A program made the position numbers and the translations under genes. The notes beneath the pieces are model-generated. The model searched no databases, was not told the origin of the DNA, and worked only from the letters and a program-made list of their open reading frames with translations. A DNA stretch of 64,000 bases from Methylobacterium platani (lineage in GTDB: Bacteria > Pseudomonadota > Alphaproteobacteria > Rhizobiales > Beijerinckiaceae), in the NCBI RefSeq assembly GCF_001653715.1, contig NZ_LWHQ01000043.1, forward strand, positions 93,607-157,606. Direction: 5' to 3'. Of this stretch, positions 63,171-64,000 are shown one piece after another. Positions within the stretch are counted from its first letter, which is position 1; each line of letters begins with the position of its first letter.

Positions 63171-63711
63171 TATGCGGCCGCGGGGAACGACTGGCAACGA
63201 GGCAATCGGCCCGGCGATGACCTTTGGGCATGACCCTGGGGCATGACGGCACGCAGGCGCGGCCGGTGCGGCGGCCGCGCCTGCGCTTCGAGGAACGGAG
63301 GGGCGATCGCCCCCGCGATCGGCCGCCGGGCGGCGCCCCACGCGCCGCCAGCCGCCAGATGCCACGCTCCGCTCCCGCCCGCTCCGCGGTGAGGAGGTCT
63401 CTGATCCGCCGAGGTCGCACGACGATAGGACCGGGCCGCCGCCACGGACCATTGGACCAAGGTGCAGACCTCGCGGTCGTCGCCGGGCTCCATACCAAAG
63501 CACGGTGGCTGCTGCGGCGGCCGCGTGGTAACTCTTACCTCGACTTTATCGGGGTAGCCGCGTTGCTGTCCTCGATCTGCGACTGCGCGCCCCGCCCGGT
63601 GGCGCGACGGCGAGAGGATGATCCGCTGCGATGGTGGGATTGACCAGCCCGGCCCCCGGGGTATCTCTTCCGCGGCCGGACGGGACGCCGCCCGTCGCGG
63701 AGGGGTCGGAC
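63171..63711. other. Divergent intergenic region of the FIST and regulator genes
   Basis: This 541-base gap lies between the FIST gene (minus) and the response regulator (plus). Open frames on both strands are Arg/Pro-rich and look like by-products of high GC. No convincing promoter box, hairpin or small gene was found. It should contain both promoters. Confidence 0.5.
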
Positions 63712-64000
63712 ATGCACCTGATCATCGTGGACGATCATCCGCTGTTCCGCGACGCCCTGAGCAGCGCGGTCCGCCTCGCCTTCCCGGCCGCCGAGGTCGA
63801 GGAGGCGGACGGGATCGAGAGCGCCTGCGCGGCGCTCTCCCGCGGCCGCTCGATCGACCTGACCCTGCTCGACCTGACCATGCAGGGCGTCAACGGCTTC
63901 GACGGGCTGATCGCCATCCGCACGCGCTTCCCGCGCATCCCGGTGCTGGTCGTCTCCGGCCTCGACGATCCGCGCATCATGCGCGAGGCTTTGGCCCACG
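63712..64000 (+). CDS. Response regulator receiver (LuxR/NarL-type), cut by window end
   Basis: The first 96 residues of a regulator. The receiver domain starts LIIVDDHPLFRDALSSAVRLAFP, with acidic pair Asp7-Asp8, phospho-acceptor Asp near residue 55 in DLTLLDLTMQGVNGFDGL, and the switch Ser in PVLVVSGLDD. This wording is that of the NarL/LuxR-type regulators; the DNA-binding domain would lie outside the window. It is divergent from the FIST-kinase unit and is the obvious candidate partner of the kinase. Confidence 0.85.
   Translation, partial: MHLIIVDDHPLFRDALSSAVRLAFPAAEVEEADGIESACAALSRGRSIDLTLLDLTMQGVNGFDGLIAIRTRFPRIPVLVVSGLDDPRIMREALAH

Noticed and set aside
63224-63643. A 139-residue open frame in the gap before the response regulator
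   Set aside because: Its product is Arg/Pro-rich with no motif or ribosome site, as expected by chance in this composition.
1-64000. CRISPR arrays, prophage genes and complete insertion sequences
   Set aside because: No evenly spaced short repeats, phage structural genes or intact transposase with terminal repeats were seen.

Overview
The window is GC-rich, almost fully coding DNA. Its gene content fits a motile, Gram-negative alphaproteobacterium, most likely a Methylobacterium-type member of the Hyphomicrobiales. The reasons are the flagellar order flgB-flgC-fliE-flgG-flgA-flgI-motE-flgH-fliL-fliP, a membrane-anchored CycM-type cytochrome c, a 1,600-residue NAD-glutamate dehydrogenase, LptFGD next to pdxA-rsmA, and a small DUF6894-type protein. 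The genus is an inference from gene content; no marker gene was searched.

Layout. 0.1-9.5 kb: a heparinase II/III-like protein, then the divergent flagellar basal-body/export operon, closed by a strong terminator at 9460-9500 and followed by an ISAs1-type transposase remnant. 10-13.6 kb: grpE and glnD on the minus strand. 13.8-17 kb: a sulfonate-type ABC transporter (SsuACB) and an OsmC protein. 17.0-17.8 kb: a HigBA toxin-antitoxin pair with a perfect inverted repeat at its front. 17.8-20.9 kb: a polar amino-acid ABC transporter. 21-25 kb: accessory genes (GNAT, tandem PepSY, a small cysteine-rich exported protein, an SDR, an MNT-HEPN pair, DUF6894). 25-27.5 kb: eutBC, a B12-dependent ethanolamine ammonia-lyase, bracketed by inverted copies of a dispersed repeat. 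27.6-32.5 kb: a microcin-C/oligopeptide transporter remnant of two YejA-type binding proteins and YejB, without YejE or YejF. 32.6-41.7 kb: housekeeping genes (cycM, kdsB, pheA, acyl-CoA ligase, pepA, lptF, lptG). 41.7-47.9 kb: lptD, a small hendecad coiled-coil protein where surA is often found, pdxA, rsmA and a Tim44-like protein. 48-51 kb: a histidine kinase, lipB, a stand-alone fliN and two identical tRNA-Leu(GAG) genes. 51.3-57.7 kb: an AhpD-like protein, NAD-GDH and BluB. 57.8-60.3 kb: a tautomerase-TetR unit facing an SMR pump and a thioester-reductase-like SDR. 60.6-64 kb: a FIST sensor, a hybrid histidine kinase and a divergent response regulator cut by the window edge.

How the genes connect. 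EutBC needs adenosylcobalamin and BluB makes the lower ligand of cobalamin, so two B12-linked functions lie in one window. KdsB and LptF/G/D belong to LPS synthesis and export. GlnD (nitrogen sensing), NAD-GDH and EutBC (ammonia release) all bear on nitrogen metabolism. The FIST-kinase-regulator cluster resembles NosP/NahK signalling in layout.

Most worth a second look: the repeat-bracketed eutBC cassette beside an incomplete yej operon; the MNT-HEPN pair in which both partners carry glycine at a normally catalytic position; the FIST-hybrid kinase-regulator cluster; and the hendecad coiled-coil gene between lptD and pdxA. No CRISPR array, prophage or intact insertion sequence was seen.
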